Part shown: positions 33,044 through 43,355 of the stretch, piece by piece | Layout of the letters: every line of letters begins with the position of its first letter | Position numbering within the stretch: the stretch's first letter is position 1 | Assembly (NCBI RefSeq): GCF_030758295.1 | Contig: NZ_CP132335.1 | Location: 1,650,412 to 1,714,411, forward strand | From: Pararhizobium sp. IMCC21322 | GTDB lineage: Bacteria > Pseudomonadota > Alphaproteobacteria > Rhizobiales > GCA-2746425 | DNA length: 64,000 nt | Direction: 5' to 3' | Made by a program: the position numbers and the translations under genes | The notes under the pieces: model-generated | The model's database searches: none | Told to the model about the DNA's origin: nothing | The model's input: only the letters and a program-made list of their open reading frames with translations

Positions 33044-36000
33044 TTTTGAGACCGCTGCTTTTTCTACTCGCTGTTACGATCCTGATGGTTGGCCTTGCGT
33101 CGCCAGCTGTGGCACAGGAAGAACAGGAAAAATCGACTTTTGTAGAATTTGTCGAGGGCCAGCTGTCTACGCCGAGCCGGCAGATCCGTCTTAACGGGCT
33201 GGAAGGGTCTCTGTCTTCGAACGTCTCGTTCGACAGCATCACAATTGCGGACCAGGCTGGCGTTTGGCTGGAGATTATCAAACCTGTCCTGATCTGGAAC
33301 CGGACAGCCCTGTTTCGCGGCCGTCTGGAAGTTGAAAGCCTGGAAGCCGAGCGCATTGATTTCAAGAGAAAGGCGCTGGCCGACGAGAGCCTGCCGTCAC
33401 CCGAAGCGGGCAGTTTTGCAATTCCTGACCTGCCGGTGGCCATTGAGCTTGAAAAACTCAGCGTACCGGTCATCGCCTTCGGGCCAACGGTGTTTGGTCT
33501 GGAAACGGAAGCAAGCCTGAATGGCGCTATCACTCTGGATGAAGGATCGCTGGATCTTAATCTGGACATCCAGCGGCTTGACGGGTCCGGCGGCCGTTTC
33601 ATGATTGCCGCTGACTACCGCTCTGGCGACAGGACACTTGCCCTTGATGTAGATTTGCAGGAGCCGGAGAATGGCATCATCGCGACATTGTTGCGTCTTG
33701 AAAACAAACCACCGGTTGGACTGAAAATTACAGGCGACGCGCCGCTCGAAGATCTGGTCGTGTCGCTGGATTTCAATGTGGCCGCGCGACCGATTTTGCA
33801 GGGCCAGCTGACGTTTGATGATACGGCAGCCGGTCTGCAGACAATCGCTACCCTGCAGGGGCCCTTGTCAGACATATTGCCGGAAACGACACGGCCGTTT
33901 TTCGGAACGCGCAGCAATCTGACTTTTGATGCCTTGTTCGCACCGCAAGGCAATGTTGTCATCAACCAGTTGGAAATCGACAGCGGCAGTGTTCAACTGG
34001 CGGCCAATGCGGCGACGCTGGCCGATGGTTTCCTGAGCCGCCTTAATATGGATCTGTCGCTTGCACCAACCGGGGATGCGCGGCTGGAACTGCCTTTTGG
34101 CACCACAACAAGTACAATCGCCGGTGCATCGCTGACGATCGCTTACGATGTCAGCAACAGCGAGGATTGGCGGTCTGATTTACGCATGAGTGATCTGCAA
34201 AGTGCAGATATGAATCTCGATGAAGTGAGTTTCCAGGCCTTTGGCGTGGTGCAAAATGCCAATGACCCGACCAAGCGTCTGGTCACCCATCAATTTGAAG
34301 GCGTATTGGCAGGCATTGCGGCCACAAAGCCAGCTTTGGCACAGGCCATAGGCACGCAGATAAGCACCCGGGGCAGCGGCGAATGGTCTCCTGCAATTGG
34401 CATGAAAATCAACGATTTTTCCGTAACCGGTGAAACGCTGAGCGTGAAGGCCAACGGTATTTTGTCACGCGGCACATTCGATGGAAACATCGAACTGGAA
34501 ACGGCTGATCTCAACGCGTTTTCGTTCCTCGCGGGACGCAAGCTCGGCGGTGCAACCGCCCTCACGGCACAAGGAAATATCGTCTTGATTGGCGGTAGTT
34601 TTGATCTGACGCTGGAAGGCGCTGGCCGCTCCATGCAGGTGGATATCGAGCCGGTAGATAATCTGTTGCGCGGCACAACGAGCCTGTTTGGCGGCGTTGC
34701 ACGAACCACCGAAGGGTTGAGCTTTCGTAATTTCGAAGTCTCCAACGATCAGGCTCAATTGAACCTGAATGGGCGTTTTGCCTCTGAAGTTGCAGATTTA
34801 ACCGGCAAGGCCCTGATCCGGAATATTGCAAGCATCAGCCCGAATGGCTCGGGACCTCTCACACTGGATCTGAGCCTGAACGGCCAGCAAACCCCGTTCA
34901 ATCTGATGGCAACGCTTGGTCTTGAAGAGGGCATGCTGTCCGGCAAGCCGGTGCGCGATATCGCGCTTGTATTTGATGGCAACACCGATGGTGAAACGCT
35001 GACAGGTGATCTGTCCGGCGACGGGTTCATCGACCGTCAGCGCCTGACTCTGGCCGGGCGTGTGGATGCCAGCGAAGACGTGCGCAGCGTAACCGGGCTT
35101 CGCCTCAATATTGGCGCAACCGATATAGCGGGCGATCTGGCCCTGAACGCCAGTGGCTTGATTGATGCGGACCTCTCCATTCAAAGTCGTGACATAGGTC
35201 CCGTCGCTGCACTGGGTCTGGTCCGGGCATCCGGCGAAGTGAATGCCACCATCCGCTTGCAGCCCCAGGTAAATGAAACCCAGACAAGCGGAACTGGGGC
35301 AAAACAAACCCAGTCAGCAGATATCGATATGACGGCGCGCAATGTGCTGTTCAACGATATCCGCGTCGGAAGTGCTGATATAAAGGCAAAAATCTCGGAG
35401 CTGTTCCGGCTTCCAGGGATTGATGGCAAGATCTCAGCGCGGTCTGTGGTCGTCAGCGGTTTTAATGTCACAAGCATTGACGGCACGGTATCCACATCAG
35501 GGGATGTGACCAATTTTAATCTCGATGCGGCCTTGGCCGACAACAACACTTCGTTTTCCACGGCAGGGCAGATGGCCCGCGGTGAAGCTCTGTCCCGGAT
35601 CACAGTCAATAAATTCGATCTGACATCGGACATCGCCGATGCCCGGCTCACTGCACCAGCAGAACTTCAATTGCGCGATGGCACGGTTCAAATTTCCAAT
35701 GCCACCCTGCAAGTGGGGGATGGAAGCATCGAGCTGGCTGGCAGTTCGGGAAGCCAAATGGATATTCGCGTTGCGATCAACAATTTGCCGCTGAACATCG
35801 CCAACGCAATTGTTCCCGATCTGGCATTGCAGGGGCGTGTCAACGGGCAGGTGTTGATTACAGGAAGCCCGGACAATCCCAATGCCAGCTTTACAGCAGA
35901 CGGGGCGGGCCTGTCCGCAAGGCCTTTGGCTGATGCCGGAATATCGCCGCTGCAACTCAACGCAACCGGCACGTTTCAGAATAATGTTCTGGTGTTGAAC

Positions 36001-37362
36001 CGCGCTGCAGCGAACAATGATCAGGGACTGAATCTGACTGCAAATGGCGAGATTTCCCTGGCTGCATCCAGTCTGGCAATCGACGTTGCCGGCAATGCGC
36101 CGTTGTCCTTGGTTGATCCCGTGCTCCGTGATCGCGGTTCAAGAGCAACCGGCACTGCAACGCTGGACATGCAGATACGGGGATCCTTCCAAGACCCACA
36201 GATTGGTGGTCGACTGTCCGTTGCCAACGGCACGTTCTCCGATCCATTGTCCAATGCGCGGCTGAACAACATCAATCTCTCCGCATCATTAAGTGGCAGT
36301 CAGGCCATTATTGACAATTTCAGCGCTGCGCTGGCCTCCGGGGGCACCGTATCCGCCTCAGGTTCAGTGGGCATATTCGGTCAATCCACCAGCAATCTGA
36401 CAATCCGTCTCAACGAGGCGCGCTATACGGACGCACAGACATTCTCCACCGTCCTGAATGGCACATTGTCACTGACCGGCAATCTTACCAGCAACCCGTT
36501 TTTGTCGGGTGAGATCAATTTGGGTGAAACGGAAATCACCGTACCGGAAAGCTTTGCCTCAAGCGCGGAATTGCTGGATGTACGTCACATTATGCCGCCG
36601 AGGATTGTGCGCCAGACCTTGGCCAGAATTGAGCGCGCGACACCTGCGCCCAAACCATCAGCACGTCCTTTTGTTCTGACTTTGGATGTAACGATCAATG
36701 CACCCAACCGCATTTTCGTGCGTGGTCGTGGACTGGATGCAGAATTGGGTGGCCGCATCCGCCTGACCGGACCTACTTTCGACATCGTGCCTGTCGGTCA
36801 GTTTGATCTGATAAGGGGCAGATTATCCATTGTGGGACAGCGCATCGATCTGGATGAAGGCAGAATCCTCATGCAGGGTGATCTCAACCCCCGGATTAAT
36901 TTTCTGGCGCGCGTTGAGACGGAAGACGTTGACGCCTTCATTCGCATTCAGGGCCGTCTGGACGATATTGAAGTTACGTTTACCTCTTCCCCGTCGCTGC
37001 CTCAGGATGAAGTCCTGTCGCAAATCATCTTTGGCCGTGGCGTTGGTGAGTTGTCACCTTTGCAGGTCGCTCGTCTGGCCTCTATTGCTTTGGAATTGAC
37101 CGGTGGCAACAGCCCCGGGCTGGTTGGCAGTCTGCGCGATGGCCTTGGTCTGGATGATATTGATATCGTGAGCGACAGCAGTGGAAACACCGCCGTGCGT
37201 GTCGGTAAATATATCAACGACAATGTCTATCTGGGCGTAGAGGCCGGTCAGGAAACGGAAGCCACCATCAATCTGGACATCACAGATGATCTGACCGCCA
37301 AGGGCTCGGTGTCTTCGGACGGCAATACCGGCATCGGTATCTTTTTCGAGAAAGACTACTAG
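33040..37362 (+). CDS. tamB: TamB, inner-membrane translocation/assembly protein
   Basis: This 1440-residue protein has an N-terminal signal anchor (hydrophobic from residue 5 to 24) and a long repetitive beta-helical periplasmic body, ending in the DUF490 domain. The C-terminus (GKYINDNVYLGVEAGQ, GIFFEKDY) is the conserved TamA-interacting end. It starts with TTG inside the tamA stop region, a four-base overlap, so expression is coupled. TamB proteins help insert outer-membrane proteins and move phospholipid. Length is within the family range. Confidence 0.92.
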   Translation: MILRPLLFLLAVTILMVGLASPAVAQEEQEKSTFVEFVEGQLSTPSRQIRLNGLEGSLSSNVSFDSITIADQAGVWLEIIKPVLIWNRTALFRGRLEVESLEAERIDFKRKALADESLPSPEAGSFAIPDLPVAIELEKLSVPVIAFGPTVFGLETEASLNGAITLDEGSLDLNLDIQRLDGSGGRFMIAADYRSGDRTLALDVDLQEPENGIIATLLRLENKPPVGLKITGDAPLEDLVVSLDFNVAARPILQGQLTFDDTAAGLQTIATLQGPLSDILPETTRPFFGTRSNLTFDALFAPQGNVVINQLEIDSGSVQLAANAATLADGFLSRLNMDLSLAPTGDARLELPFGTTTSTIAGASLTIAYDVSNSEDWRSDLRMSDLQSADMNLDEVSFQAFGVVQNANDPTKRLVTHQFEGVLAGIAATKPALAQAIGTQISTRGSGEWSPAIGMKINDFSVTGETLSVKANGILSRGTFDGNIELETADLNAFSFLAGRKLGGATALTAQGNIVLIGGSFDLTLEGAGRSMQVDIEPVDNLLRGTTSLFGGVARTTEGLSFRNFEVSNDQAQLNLNGRFASEVADLTGKALIRNIASISPNGSGPLTLDLSLNGQQTPFNLMATLGLEEGMLSGKPVRDIALVFDGNTDGETLTGDLSGDGFIDRQRLTLAGRVDASEDVRSVTGLRLNIGATDIAGDLALNASGLIDADLSIQSRDIGPVAALGLVRASGEVNATIRLQPQVNETQTSGTGAKQTQSADIDMTARNVLFNDIRVGSADIKAKISELFRLPGIDGKISARSVVVSGFNVTSIDGTVSTSGDVTNFNLDAALADNNTSFSTAGQMARGEALSRITVNKFDLTSDIADARLTAPAELQLRDGTVQISNATLQVGDGSIELAGSSGSQMDIRVAINNLPLNIANAIVPDLALQGRVNGQVLITGSPDNPNASFTADGAGLSARPLADAGISPLQLNATGTFQNNVLVLNRAAANNDQGLNLTANGEISLAASSLAIDVAGNAPLSLVDPVLRDRGSRATGTATLDMQIRGSFQDPQIGGRLSVANGTFSDPLSNARLNNINLSASLSGSQAIIDNFSAALASGGTVSASGSVGIFGQSTSNLTIRLNEARYTDAQTFSTVLNGTLSLTGNLTSNPFLSGEINLGETEITVPESFASSAELLDVRHIMPPRIVRQTLARIERATPAPKPSARPFVLTLDVTINAPNRIFVRGRGLDAELGGRIRLTGPTFDIVPVGQFDLIRGRLSIVGQRIDLDEGRILMQGDLNPRINFLARVETEDVDAFIRIQGRLDDIEVTFTSSPSLPQDEVLSQIIFGRGVGELSPLQVARLASIALELTGGNSPGLVGSLRDGLGLDDIDIVSDSSGNTAVRVGKYINDNVYLGVEAGQETEATINLDITDDLTAKGSVSSDGNTGIGIFFEKDY

Positions 37363-37419
37363 AGCGTTTCCGGCTGTTGTAGTGTCGCTGCTGAACAATC
37401 ATGATGTGAAGGCAGACAC

Positions 37420-38898
37420 GTGGCGGGTGAACTAATCATTGGAATTGATGTCGGCACGACGGCTGTGAAAGTTGGCCTGTTGGATCAAACGGGTGCTGTT
37501 CTTGATCATGTCAGCCAGTCATACCCCACGCAGCGCGGGGAAGCTGGAATTGTTGAGCAGGATGCTGAACATTGGCTAGGGCCGGTTGAAACAGCCTTTG
37601 CGAAATTCTCACGCCAATTAAGCAGTGTCGCCGCCATTGGCATGTGCTCGCAGGTTAGCACCCATCTGTTTGTTGACAAGGATGGCAATCCTTTGGCGCC
37701 TGCAATTCTGTGGCAGGATGGCAGAGCCGTTGCCGAGGCGAAAGAACTGGACGCCGCAGTATCCCAGGAACAGCGCATCGCGTGGTGGGGTGCCCCCATG
37801 CCCATTGATGCAAGTCATGTTCTGTCGCGCATGCTCTGGATGGCCCGGCACAGACCGGATATTTGGGATAAAACGGCTTTGGTCATGCTGCCGAAAGACT
37901 ATTGCATCCTCAAACTTACAGGTGAATTGGCGACAGACGGCCTGTCCAATATCGGGCTGGTTGATCAGAAACTGAAATTGATCCCGGAAGTTCTTGACCT
38001 TGTTCCAGGCGCTGCTGATCGCGTGGTCCCGGTGCGTGATGTGGTGTCAATTGTCGGCCAGGTTCGGTCTGGCCCTGCTGCCGGTATACCGGTTGCAAAT
38101 GGAACCATGGATGGCTGGACCGGTCTGGTTGGGTGTGGGGCAACGAAACCGGGAACCACAGCTTACTTAAGCGGCACAAGTGAAATCCTGGGTATTTCAT
38201 CGCCGACCCTGACCCCGACTGAAGGCGTGATTGTTGTACCTGAATGCGAAGGTATTCTCATACATGCGGGACCGACACAATCAGGTGGTGCTGCCAAATT
38301 ATGGTATGGCGAACTGACAGATCAAAGCCCAACCGAAATGGCGGCTGCTGCCGCAACCTCTGATTTTTCCAAACCGGCGCCGATTTTCATTCCGCATTTG
38401 CAGGGCGAGCGCGCTCCGATCTGGAAGGCGCATACCAGAGGTGTTTTTCTGGGGCTCGACCAGACCACCAACAAAGCCGATATGGCCAGATCAATCTACG
38501 AAGGCGTGGCCTTTTCTGTGCGCATGGCGCTACAGGCGGTGGAACAGTCTGCCGGTGTGTCGAGCGGCTGTATCAATTGTGGCGGCGGTGGCTTTCAGTC
38601 CGACATCTGGAACCAGATCAGAGCAAATGTTCTGGGTCGCGAGTTGCAGCGGGTGGCCGTCACAGACACGGGTCTTCTGGGGGCCGCCGGTCTGGCCTCT
38701 ACTGCGATTGGGCTGCACAATTCCGTGTCCTCGGCTTTCGAACAGATTGTACGTTTTGACAAAACCTATCAGCCGGATATGGCGATGAACAAACGCTATG
38801 ATGCGCTTTTCGACATCTATGTCGACGCCATTTCAGCTAATGAGATGTTGAACAGCAGGTTTCTCGATGTGGCCAATTCGTCGCTGAGGGAGAAATAG
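37420..38898 (+). CDS. FGGY-family carbohydrate kinase (xylulokinase-like)
   Basis: This 492-residue kinase has the N-terminal ATP-fold motif GIDVGTTAVKVG (residues 8-19) and the catalytic Asp231 in NGTMDGWTGLVG. Length and order match the xylulokinase branch. It lies 103 bases upstream of an ABC sugar-uptake operon on the same strand, so it probably phosphorylates the sugar or polyol that this transporter imports. GTG is the start. No isomerase or other catabolic gene is in view, so the exact sugar is unknown. Confidence 0.88.
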   Translation: MAGELIIGIDVGTTAVKVGLLDQTGAVLDHVSQSYPTQRGEAGIVEQDAEHWLGPVETAFAKFSRQLSSVAAIGMCSQVSTHLFVDKDGNPLAPAILWQDGRAVAEAKELDAAVSQEQRIAWWGAPMPIDASHVLSRMLWMARHRPDIWDKTALVMLPKDYCILKLTGELATDGLSNIGLVDQKLKLIPEVLDLVPGAADRVVPVRDVVSIVGQVRSGPAAGIPVANGTMDGWTGLVGCGATKPGTTAYLSGTSEILGISSPTLTPTEGVIVVPECEGILIHAGPTQSGGAAKLWYGELTDQSPTEMAAAAATSDFSKPAPIFIPHLQGERAPIWKAHTRGVFLGLDQTTNKADMARSIYEGVAFSVRMALQAVEQSAGVSSGCINCGGGGFQSDIWNQIRANVLGRELQRVAVTDTGLLGAAGLASTAIGLHNSVSSAFEQIVRFDKTYQPDMAMNKRYDALFDIYVDAISANEMLNSRFLDVANSSLREK

Positions 38899-39001
38899 CC
38901 CTACCCATTTTGGTAAAATTCTGGCTTCATGGGGTCATTAATAGAGCGGATGATTTATGGGCCCGTCCCAAACCGTCATCACGAATAAATCGGGAGATAA
39001 T

Positions 39002-39919
39002 ATGTTGAATTTGAAATCTGTTGCAGGCGCTCTCGTCGCAACGGCCATAAGCTTCGCGCCCGCTTGGGCGCAGAATGTAACGGTGGTGACACCCTATCTG
39101 GCGCAGCCAGGCACCCAGATGTTTGTCGAAGGCTTCAAGGCCGAAGCCGATGGCATGGGCTGGAATGCCAATATTGTTGATACGGCTGGCGATGTCGCTG
39201 CCGTCATCAGTCGCATTGAAGATGCGGTCACCCAGAAAGTGGATGCCATCGTCATCAATGTGGATCCTGAACAGATTGCAGCCGGTCTGGAAGTGGCCAA
39301 GGAAGCCGGTATACCGGTTATCGGCATGGACAGCGGCGCAAGCCCGCTTCTGCAGGCAAATGTCACATCCAATGGTTATGCCATGGCAGCAGAGACTTCG
39401 GTCTATGTGGCCAACCGTATTGCCGGCAAGGGCAGGGTGGTCATGTTCGTCTTTGACCCATTCCCACCGGTTCAGATCCGGGGCGTGATTGCTGACGCCG
39501 TGTTTGGTAATTTCCCGGATATTGAAGTGATCGACCGCATCACGCCTGATGTACAGGATGGTGGCATTGCCGACAGCCGCGCAAAAATGGAAGCCATTCT
39601 GGCTGCCAACCCGGAACCTGGCAGCATTTCCGCTGTTTGGGCTGCCTGGGATCAGCCAGGTCTTGGCGCATTGCAGGCAATTGAAGCTGCTGGCCGGGAA
39701 GGTGAGGGCATTGTCATCGTCGGGATTGATGCCAATCCGCAAGCCCGTGATGCCATCGCCGCAGGCGGCAATTTCGAAGCCTCCGTTGCACAGGATTTCG
39801 TCGGTATCGGCAAGGCCACAGCTGGTGTTGTGTCGCGTGCTATCAAGGGCGAAGAGATCAAGGAAGACGTGGTTTACGTTCCCACCGTGTTAATCACCAA
39901 GGCCAATGTTGGCGAATAA
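39002..39919 (+). CDS. Sugar ABC transporter periplasmic binding protein (RbsB type)
   Basis: This 305-residue protein has a signal peptide ending AWAQN (about residue 20). The fold is the ribose/xylose-type two-domain binding protein, with the tell-tale segments VDAIVINVDPEQ and AGIPVIGMDSGA of the first lobe. ATG 39002 is preferred: GGGAGA is seven bases before it and the signal peptide then begins correctly. It is the first of three transporter genes. Confidence 0.9.
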   Translation: MLNLKSVAGALVATAISFAPAWAQNVTVVTPYLAQPGTQMFVEGFKAEADGMGWNANIVDTAGDVAAVISRIEDAVTQKVDAIVINVDPEQIAAGLEVAKEAGIPVIGMDSGASPLLQANVTSNGYAMAAETSVYVANRIAGKGRVVMFVFDPFPPVQIRGVIADAVFGNFPDIEVIDRITPDVQDGGIADSRAKMEAILAANPEPGSISAVWAAWDQPGLGALQAIEAAGREGEGIVIVGIDANPQARDAIAAGGNFEASVAQDFVGIGKATAGVVSRAIKGEEIKEDVVYVPTVLITKANVGE

Positions 39920-39962
39920 ATCGCTCTCCAAAACATAAAACGGTCCATGGCTTCTTGAATTG

Positions 39963-41474
39963 ATGATGCAGATGCTTTCAATCCGAAATGCTTCGAAATC
40001 ATTTTCAGGAGCCATGGCCCTCTCTGCCGCGCAGCTGGATTTGGCCCCAAGCCGGGTTCACGCCTTGATGGGTGAAAATGGCGCGGGAAAAAGCACCTTG
40101 ATCAAACTGCTGGCAGGTGTGCAGCGTGCCGATACCATGGATGTCACGCAGGATGGGCAAGCGCTGACGCTGAACAATGCCGAGGATGCGCGCAAAGCCG
40201 GCTTCCGTTTTATTCATCAGGAACTCAACATCGTTCCGCATTTGTCAGTGGCCGAAAACATCTTTCTGGGTTGGGCCTATCCAAAGCGGCTCGGTATTGC
40301 CATTGATTGGAAACAGCTGGAACAGCAGGCCGAGAAAGCGCTGTTGCGTCTGGGTGTTGATCATATTGATGTGAGGCTTCAGGCCGCCCGTCTATCCACC
40401 GGAGACCGAATGCTTGTGAAAATCGCAGGCTCTCTCGTCTCACTGGATGGCGAGGAGGCCCGACTTTATGTGTTGGACGAGCCGACAGCAGCCCTGTCGG
40501 AGGATGAAGCGGAAAAACTGTTCCGGGTCATCGAGCAGTTGAAGTCGGAGGGCGTTGCGGTCCTCTATGTCTCGCATCGGATGAATGAGGTCATGCGGAT
40601 TTGCGATGACGTTACGGTGCTTCGAGATGGCAAAACCGTTCTGTCATCTCCTATCGCCGACACCAACAGACAACAGATCATTTTTGCGATGACGGGCCGT
40701 GATCTGGAAGAGGCCCATCCAAAACGCGAAACACCCATTGGCAAGGCGATTGTTTGCGCTGCAAAAGGGGCCGCAACCGCAGGCATTCGGGATATTGATT
40801 TTGAACTGCACGAAGGCGAAATCATTGGCATATGCGGCCTCACCAATGCGGGCCAAAGCGATGTGTTGCAGATGTTCATGGGCGTTTCCGCGTTGCTGAA
40901 GGGTGAAGCAATTGTCGCTGGCCAGCCTGCGCCCAAATCGCCCTCTGAGGCGTGGCGACGACATATTGCCTACGTTCCGCGGGAGCGGCGCAGCGAGGGG
41001 CTGATGCTACGCCGCAGTGCGCAGGACAATATTGTCCTGCCGCATCTGGCATTTCTGTCCCGAAGCACGGGCATAACGCATTCAAAAGCGGAAGCAGAAA
41101 CCGCGAAGCAGTTCAGCAAGGCTGTTCGGCTGAAGGCGGCCTCCCCCAGACAAAGCGTCTATGAATTATCCGGCGGTAATCAGCAGAAGGTGGTGTTTGC
41201 ACGCGCCCTTGCCGCAGCGCCAAAGCTCCTGCTGCTTGATGAGCCGACGCGCGGTGTGGATGTCGGCGCAAAATTTGATATTTATTCCCTGATGCGTCAG
41301 GCCAGCAGCGATGGTTGCAGCATTCTCTTAACGTCATCAGACCTGCCGGAACTGTTGGGGATGTGTGACCGTATTATTATCATGCGCGATGGCGCACAAA
41401 GTGCACCCATACCAGCCGAAACCCTGACACCCGCAAAGCTTCTGGCACAATTTTATCATTCTGAAGCGGCATGA
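39963..41474 (+). CDS. Sugar ABC transporter ATP-binding protein (RbsA/XylG type)
   Basis: This protein of about 503 residues is two fused ATPase domains. The first has Walker A MGENGAGKSTLIK, signature LSTGDRMLV and Walker B VLDEPTAALS. The second has the degenerate P-loop GLTNAGQSD usual in this family, signature LSGGNQQKV and Walker B LLDEPTRGVD. Several in-frame ATGs lie at 39963, 39966 and 39972 and none has a clear ribosome site, so the exact start is uncertain. It is placed between the binding protein and permease genes. Confidence 0.92.
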   Translation: MMQMLSIRNASKSFSGAMALSAAQLDLAPSRVHALMGENGAGKSTLIKLLAGVQRADTMDVTQDGQALTLNNAEDARKAGFRFIHQELNIVPHLSVAENIFLGWAYPKRLGIAIDWKQLEQQAEKALLRLGVDHIDVRLQAARLSTGDRMLVKIAGSLVSLDGEEARLYVLDEPTAALSEDEAEKLFRVIEQLKSEGVAVLYVSHRMNEVMRICDDVTVLRDGKTVLSSPIADTNRQQIIFAMTGRDLEEAHPKRETPIGKAIVCAAKGAATAGIRDIDFELHEGEIIGICGLTNAGQSDVLQMFMGVSALLKGEAIVAGQPAPKSPSEAWRRHIAYVPRERRSEGLMLRRSAQDNIVLPHLAFLSRSTGITHSKAEAETAKQFSKAVRLKAASPRQSVYELSGGNQQKVVFARALAAAPKLLLLDEPTRGVDVGAKFDIYSLMRQASSDGCSILLTSSDLPELLGMCDRIIIMRDGAQSAPIPAETLTPAKLLAQFYHSEAA

Positions 41475-41484
41475 GTATCTCCCT

Positions 41485-42447
41485 ATGATCCGAACTCTTA
41501 AGCTATATGGCACCCTGATCGGGTTCGTCAGCATTTTGGTGTTTTTTGCGGTGCAATTGCCGGACACATTTCTGACGGCAAGAAACCTCCTCAACATCAC
41601 TCAACAAGTCAGCATGCTGGCCGTGGTTGCCTGTTCCATGACCCTGGTCATGGTCATGAGGGATTTTGATCTGTCCGTTGGTTCAATGGCCAGTCTGGCC
41701 GGCATCGTGGCAGCACTCCTGTTTTCCATGGGCTATCCGATCTGGGTCGGCATTGCCGCCGCGCTTCTGGTTGGTGTGTTGGGCGGTGTCTTCAATGGTA
41801 TTCTCGTGTCATTCTTCGGCATTCTGCCCTTTGTGGCGACCCTTGGCACGCTGACCATGTTCAGCGGCATGGCGTTCTTCACCAGCGGCGGAAAAACCAT
41901 TTTTGGCCGGGATATCCCAACAGAATTTTCAGGTTTTGCGCGCAGCGGTATTGAACTGGATCAGATCGGCCTGATCGGTTTGAAACTGCCCTATCTCAGC
42001 CTGGTGGCATTGTTGGTGCTGGTGGTCGTCTGGTTCATTTTGGAGCAGACCATATTTGGCCGGCGTCTTTACGCCATTGGCGGCAATCAGGAAGCGGCAC
42101 GTCTGGCTGGCTTGAAAGTGCGCACGCTGCGGCTCTGCGCCTTCGCCATGACCGGGTTTGGCGCTGCCATTGCCGGCCTGATGTATGCAAGCCGTGTTGC
42201 CTCTGCCAATCCCACACAGGGCAGTGGCCTGATGCTGGACGCTATCGCCGCCGTGTTCCTGGGCATGACCATGAGCGAGGAGGGCGAGCCAAGGGTCCTC
42301 TATTCCCTCATTGGTGTTTTGATCTTGGGAATTCTGGATAATGGCCTGACCCAGATGAGCGTGGACAGCTACATCAGGGAAATTCTGGTCGGTGCGATCA
42401 TCGTAACCGCAGTTGCCTTTTCCAGCATTTCCAAACAGAGCCGATAG
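41485..42447 (+). CDS. Sugar ABC transporter permease (RbsC type)
   Basis: This 320-residue inner-membrane protein has eight to ten helices and the family features RDFDLSVGSMASLAG and GGNQEAARLAGLKV (the ATPase-contact loop). It follows the ATPase gene by 10 bases. With the binding protein and ATPase it forms a complete type II sugar importer. It is convergent with the Ugp operon. Confidence 0.91.
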   Translation: MIRTLKLYGTLIGFVSILVFFAVQLPDTFLTARNLLNITQQVSMLAVVACSMTLVMVMRDFDLSVGSMASLAGIVAALLFSMGYPIWVGIAAALLVGVLGGVFNGILVSFFGILPFVATLGTLTMFSGMAFFTSGGKTIFGRDIPTEFSGFARSGIELDQIGLIGLKLPYLSLVALLVLVVVWFILEQTIFGRRLYAIGGNQEAARLAGLKVRTLRLCAFAMTGFGAAIAGLMYASRVASANPTQGSGLMLDAIAAVFLGMTMSEEGEPRVLYSLIGVLILGILDNGLTQMSVDSYIREILVGAIIVTAVAFSSISKQSR

Positions 42448-42466
42448 AAACCGCTCGGCTTTTTCA
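42439..42466 (+). terminator. Weak terminator after the sugar permease gene
   Basis: AGCCG (42439-42443) pairs with CGGCT (42456-42460), followed by TTTT. The stem is short, so this is a weak candidate, but it lies at the right place in the 25-base convergent gap and overlaps the permease stop codon. Confidence 0.4.
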
Positions 42467-42472
42467 TCAGCG

Positions 42473-43291
42473 TTATTTCTCTGTCATCGCCAGTGAATTG
42501 AAGAACCAGCGTTGAAAAATCAGCAGCAGGAAAAACGGCGGGGTGATCGTCAGGACGACAAGGGCCATGCCCGGACCGGATTCCTGCCCAATCAGCCTTA
42601 TGCCGCGTACCAGCGTGTAAAGACTGTCATCTGTGCTGATCATCAGTGGCCACAAAAATTGATTCCAGCCGATCATGAAGGCGATGACGAAGATCGCACC
42701 AGTGCGCGGCCATGACAGGGGAATGAGGATGTCGCGCAGAAACTTGATCGGACCAGCGCCATCCAGTTGGGCTGCCTCCAGAAGCTCTTCCGGTAGGGTC
42801 AGGAAGAACTGGCGATAGAAAAACGTGCCCAATGCAGCCGCCAGAACCGGCAGAATGAGGCCGACATGGGTGTTGACCAGTCCAAGGCTGGAGGTCACTT
42901 CAAAGGTGTTGATGAACCGGGCTTCAAGAGGGAACAGCAGCGTGGTCAGGACAACCCAGAAAACAAAGCCCGACCATGGAAACCGAAAGAACACAATGGC
43001 ATAGGCTGTCAACATCGAGAAAACGGTGGTCAGAATGGCAACGCCAAGACCGGCAATCATCGAGTTTTTCAGCATGGCGAGCGGCGTAACTTCGTCGGAG
43101 AATCCTGCCTCAAATCCCAGAAGGCTGGTATAATTGCGTTCAAATTGCCCACCCCAGGTCAGCTGCAGACTGTCGGTCTGCAGCGTTGCCGTGCTGTGAG
43201 TTGACGAGAAAAAAATCAACGCAATGGGCGCGACGAGGAATATCACACCCAGACAAAGTATCAGATGGTTGATGAAGTCTCTGAGCGTCAC
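42473..43291 (-). CDS. Extra MalG/UgpE-type ABC permease
   Basis: This 272-residue permease has six helices and the conserved ATPase-contact EAA loop EELLEAAQLDGAGPIKFLRDILIP. It is clearly a paralogue of the UgpE encoded at 44432-45286: both share the pattern FYRQFF/FFRQFF, the EAA loop and [18 protein letters not shown]. It lies after ugpC in the same direction, an unusual position, since a Ugp system has one UgpE. It may give a second permease combination with UgpA and UgpC. Confidence 0.88.
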   Translation of the reverse strand: MTLRDFINHLILCLGVIFLVAPIALIFFSSTHSTATLQTDSLQLTWGGQFERNYTSLLGFEAGFSDEVTPLAMLKNSMIAGLGVAILTTVFSMLTAYAIVFFRFPWSGFVFWVVLTTLLFPLEARFINTFEVTSSLGLVNTHVGLILPVLAAALGTFFYRQFFLTLPEELLEAAQLDGAGPIKFLRDILIPLSWPRTGAIFVIAFMIGWNQFLWPLMISTDDSLYTLVRGIRLIGQESGPGMALVVLTITPPFFLLLIFQRWFFNSLAMTEK

Positions 43292-43355
43292 TTGATTGCC
43301 GTCAATTGAGATGGATGATTTGCATCAGCCTTCTCTATTACGGCCAAGCGACCCC